6,637 nt of DNA from assembly GCA_947037905.1 (NCBI GenBank), contig CAMQUX010000076.1, forward strand, positions 1 to 6,637. Direction: 5' to 3'. Below, in pieces: positions 4,864 through 6,637 of this stretch. This DNA comes from an uncultured Desulfovibrionaceae bacterium (GTDB taxonomy: Bacteria; Desulfobacterota; Desulfovibrionia; Desulfovibrionales; Desulfovibrionaceae). A program made the translations under genes and the position numbers. The notes below the pieces were generated by a model. The model saw only the letters and a list, made by a program, of their open reading frames with translations. It did no database searches and was not told the DNA's origin. Each line of letters begins with the position of its first letter. The stretch's first letter is position 1.

Positions 4864-5904
4864 TTATTTGTCCTTCTCGTTTATTTTCGTTTCTAATTCT
4901 TCAAGCTTTTTTTCAAGTGCTCTTATTTTTTTTAAAGTACTTGGTAATTTTTGTAATGCAATGCTATTTTTTAAAAAACTCTGTGCCGGAACACCTGGAA
5001 TACCAGCGATTATACTGCCAGCTTCAATATCACCTGCAATGCCAGATTTTGCCGCAATCTGCACACCATCGCCAATATGAATATGATCACGCAGACCAAC
5101 CTGTCCACCAAGAACCACGCCCTTTCCAAGGCTTGTGCTGCCAGCTATACCAACCTGAGATACAATAAGACAATGCTCACCTACCTGACAATTATGACCG
5201 ATCTGCACTAAGTTATCAATCTTAGTACCTTTGCCAATAAAAGTTCGCTCAAGAGCTGCTCTATCTATTGTAGTATTTGCTCCAATCTCAACATCATCTT
5301 CTATATACACTGTACCAATTTGAGGTGTTTTTACATGCTGATTATTATGCCATGTATAGCTATAACCATCTGTACCAATAACAACTCCTGCATGTAAAAT
5401 ACAGTTATTACCAATATAAGTACCATACAAGACAGATACATTTGGATACAATAAAGCATTTTCGCCAATAGTTACATTTTCGCCGATAAAGACTCCAGGG
5501 TACAAAGTACTCCCTTTTCCAATACTACTTCCTTTTGATATAAAAACTTGAGGATAAATAGTACAATCTTCACCTATTATAGCGCTTTCATCTATATAGC
5601 TTTCTTTACTCATGCCAGAAAAAGAACCCACACTAGGCGCAAAATAGCCGAGTAAACGAGACCAGTCATACTGAACATTTTCACTTATTATTGCAGAGGA
5701 AACTTCTTCTGCAAATTCTTGGCTAGTTAAAAATGCCCCAGCTTGAGAGTCTTTTAACTGCATTTGCGGATTTTTCTTAACGAAAAAAGATATTTCAGAT
5801 TTTCTAGCTGATAACAACGCTCCAACACCAGTTAGTTCAATATCAGCACCTTTTACAGGCAAATCTAATAGTTCCGCCAGTTTATAAAGACTATATTTTT
5901 GCAT
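4864..5904 (-). CDS. lpxD: UDP-3-O-acylglucosamine N-acyltransferase LpxD
   Basis: LpxD adds the second hydroxyacyl chain from ACP to the 2-amino group of UDP-3-O-acylglucosamine, the third step of lipid A synthesis. The 346 residues (E. coli 341) show the expected three parts. An N-terminal uridine-binding domain (about 1-100) contains the ISFFVKKNPQ region. A left-handed beta-helix of hexapeptides (about 105-305) follows. A charged C-terminal helix (about 320-346) would form the trimer's coiled coil. IDNLVQIGHNCQVG (229-242) carries the catalytic His237, matching E. coli His239, and GTDGYSY (177-183) and QVGIAGS (250-256) are family blocks. The start lies 3 nt after the skp stop, with only a weak GGA upstream in the end of skp, so translation probably depends on ribosomes arriving from skp. 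Nothing unusual is seen. Confidence 0.97.
   Translation of the reverse strand: MQKYSLYKLAELLDLPVKGADIELTGVGALLSARKSEISFFVKKNPQMQLKDSQAGAFLTSQEFAEEVSSAIISENVQYDWSRLLGYFAPSVGSFSGMSKESYIDESAIIGEDCTIYPQVFISKGSSIGKGSTLYPGVFIGENVTIGENALLYPNVSVLYGTYIGNNCILHAGVVIGTDGYSYTWHNNQHVKTPQIGTVYIEDDVEIGANTTIDRAALERTFIGKGTKIDNLVQIGHNCQVGEHCLIVSQVGIAGSTSLGKGVVLGGQVGLRDHIHIGDGVQIAAKSGIAGDIEAGSIIAGIPGVPAQSFLKNSIALQKLPSTLKKIRALEKKLEELETKINEKDK
4871..4875 (-). promoter_or_regulatory. Ribosome binding site of fabZ inside lpxD
   Basis: On the minus strand AAGGA lies within the last codons of lpxD, 8 nt before the fabZ ATG. It gives fabZ independent initiation despite the 1-nt gap. Confidence 0.7.
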
Positions 5905-5907
5905 TCT

Positions 5908-6435
5908 TTATTTTTTCCACTTTTTATTAACTTCATCAATCAAAGATTTTGTGATGTTAATTTTCTCATCAACATATCTAATTCCACTATTAGCACTTAA
6001 ATCAAACACTACTGTATAAGATTGTGCTTTTGCATAATCAGATATGATAGTACCGAGTAATGTAAAAAGAGGAGCTAGTAATTTTTCTTGCTCTGCATTA
6101 TATTTTTGTTGAAATATTTGTGAGCCTTCTTGTAAATTTCTTAATTCTCTTTTAAATTCTAATTCTTTATCTTGCTTTGCTTCTGCAGATAACATCATAC
6201 CTTGTTTTTCAAAGCTACTTTGTAACTGCTGTACTTTTGCTTGTTGAGCTTCGAGTTCTTTAATAGGAAGATCAAATTTTTTCTTAAGTTCTTTTTGTAT
6301 GCTCTTTCCAGGAGTAGATTCTACTACTATCACTCTTAAATCAAACACCGCAATTTTACTCTCAGCAACTGCTGCAAATGCTGAACTTACAAAAATCATA
6401 CTAACCACAAATGAAAAAAGTGTTTTTTTAAACAT
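5908..6435 (-). CDS. skp: Periplasmic chaperone Skp/OmpH family
   Basis: Skp-type chaperones hold unfolded outer-membrane proteins in the periplasm before BamA inserts them. The frame is open from an ATG at 6477, but a near-perfect GGAGGA (6449-6444) sits 8 nt before ATG 6435. Starting there gives a 175-residue protein with a clean signal peptide: MFKK, a hydrophobic core (6-18) and AFA with cleavage after residue 21 or 24. The mature protein begins with KIAVFDLRVIVVES (27-40), the usual first strand. A long charged Gln/Lys/Glu-rich coiled coil (about 43-120) forms the tentacle arms, and YTVVFDLS plus GIRYVDEKINITKSLIDEVN (151-170) completes the trimer body. Length and order are typical. It lies 60 bp after bamA and 3 nt before lpxD. 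The symbol is given by family; ompH is an equally used name. Confidence 0.93.
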   Translation of the reverse strand: MFKKTLFSFVVSMIFVSSAFAAVAESKIAVFDLRVIVVESTPGKSIQKELKKKFDLPIKELEAQQAKVQQLQSSFEKQGMMLSAEAKQDKELEFKRELRNLQEGSQIFQQKYNAEQEKLLAPLFTLLGTIISDYAKAQSYTVVFDLSANSGIRYVDEKINITKSLIDEVNKKWKK

Positions 6436-6443
6436 CACGTAAT

Positions 6444-6449
6444 TCCTCC
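6444..6449 (-). promoter_or_regulatory. Ribosome binding site deciding the skp start
   Basis: GGAGGA on the minus strand lies 8 nt upstream of ATG 6435. It would be inside the coding region if the upstream ATG (6477) were used, and that longer form would put 14 extra residues in front of the signal peptide. Confidence 0.85.
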
Positions 6450-6495
6450 AAAATGTATTTTTTAGTTTTTTTATCAATTAAACGATTTATATTAT

Positions 6496-6637
6496 TTAAA
6501 AACTTTGACCAATTGTAAATTCGACTCTTTGGTTATCACTACCATAGAGTTCATCTAAACCATAACCGTATTCAATTCGTAAGAGTCCTAAAGGTGACAT
6601 CCAACGAATACCTACACCGATACTTTTATATAAACCG
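6496..6637 (-). CDS. bamA: Outer-membrane protein assembly factor BamA, C-terminal end (partial)
   Basis: Only the last 46 residues and the TAA (6498-6496) are in the window; the gene continues past the right edge. The stretch reads as the final strands of an Omp85 barrel: KSIGVGIRWMSPLGLLRIEY, then GYGLDEL and VEFTIGQSF. The alternating aromatic and hydrophobic strand pattern, the W-x-S-P-x-G-x-L-R turn and the terminal phenylalanine are hallmarks of BamA. Its place just upstream of skp and lpxD is the conserved order in many Gram-negative bacteria. BamA is the central pore of the outer-membrane insertion machine. The promoter that drives the minus-strand operon lies outside the window. Confidence 0.92.
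   Translation of the reverse strand, partial: GLYKSIGVGIRWMSPLGLLRIEYGYGLDELYGSDNQRVEFTIGQSF

Noticed and set aside
4868..5168. Plus-strand open frames of 70 and 83 codons inside lpxD
   Set aside because: They are shadows of lpxD with no family resemblance and no convincing ribosome binding site.
6436..6477. Upstream ATG at 6477 for skp
   Set aside because: It would place 14 residues, including the translated Shine-Dalgarno, before a complete signal peptide, and it lacks its own good binding site.

Overview
The window looks like chromosomal DNA of a Gram-negative, very AT-rich bacterium (roughly one third G+C by eye). The outer-membrane gene cluster uses LpxI rather than LpxH, and a DUF1786 protein is encoded nearby. 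Both fit the Desulfovibrionaceae. Together with the low G+C this suggests a host-associated, reduced-genome member such as Lawsonia intracellularis. That is inference from family knowledge; no search was run.

Layout. Bases 1-75 hold a tandem repeat made almost only of T, A and C. A tRNA-His gene (160-236) follows, with its own promoter and an intrinsic terminator. Bases 273-656 lack an intact gene, but the minus strand carries what looks like a small decayed ORF (382-510): it has a ribosome binding site, an ATG, two internal stops and a terminator hairpin at its 3' end. A DUF1786 protein (663-1697, plus) comes next. It converges on a minus-strand lipoprotein gene (1975-2490), and the two share a strong bidirectional terminator (1874-1904).

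From 2611 to the right edge everything lies on the minus strand and forms a classic envelope-biogenesis operon. In transcription order it is bamA (3' end only), skp/ompH, lpxD, fabZ, lpxA, lpxI. BamA inserts outer-membrane proteins and Skp is a periplasmic chaperone that feeds it. LpxA and LpxD add the O- and N-linked hydroxyacyl chains of lipid A. LpxI cleaves UDP-2,3-diacylglucosamine to lipid X. FabZ works on the same hydroxyacyl-ACP pool that LpxA and LpxD draw from. lpxD-fabZ-lpxA are packed with 1-bp spacing or overlap. lpxI is set apart by 129 bp holding a hairpin and two small tandem duplications. lpxB, often found just downstream in relatives, is not here.

The genes themselves are largely ordinary. 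The signals worth a second look are the decayed minus-strand ORF beside tRNA-His, the recurrent short tandem duplications in intergenic DNA (periods of about 26, 23, 26, 15 and 16 bp), the lpxA-lpxI hairpin whose two mismatches become G-U pairs only in the operon's RNA, and two substitutions in LpxA at positions that match functional residues of the E. coli enzyme. I do not see a new multi-gene system here.
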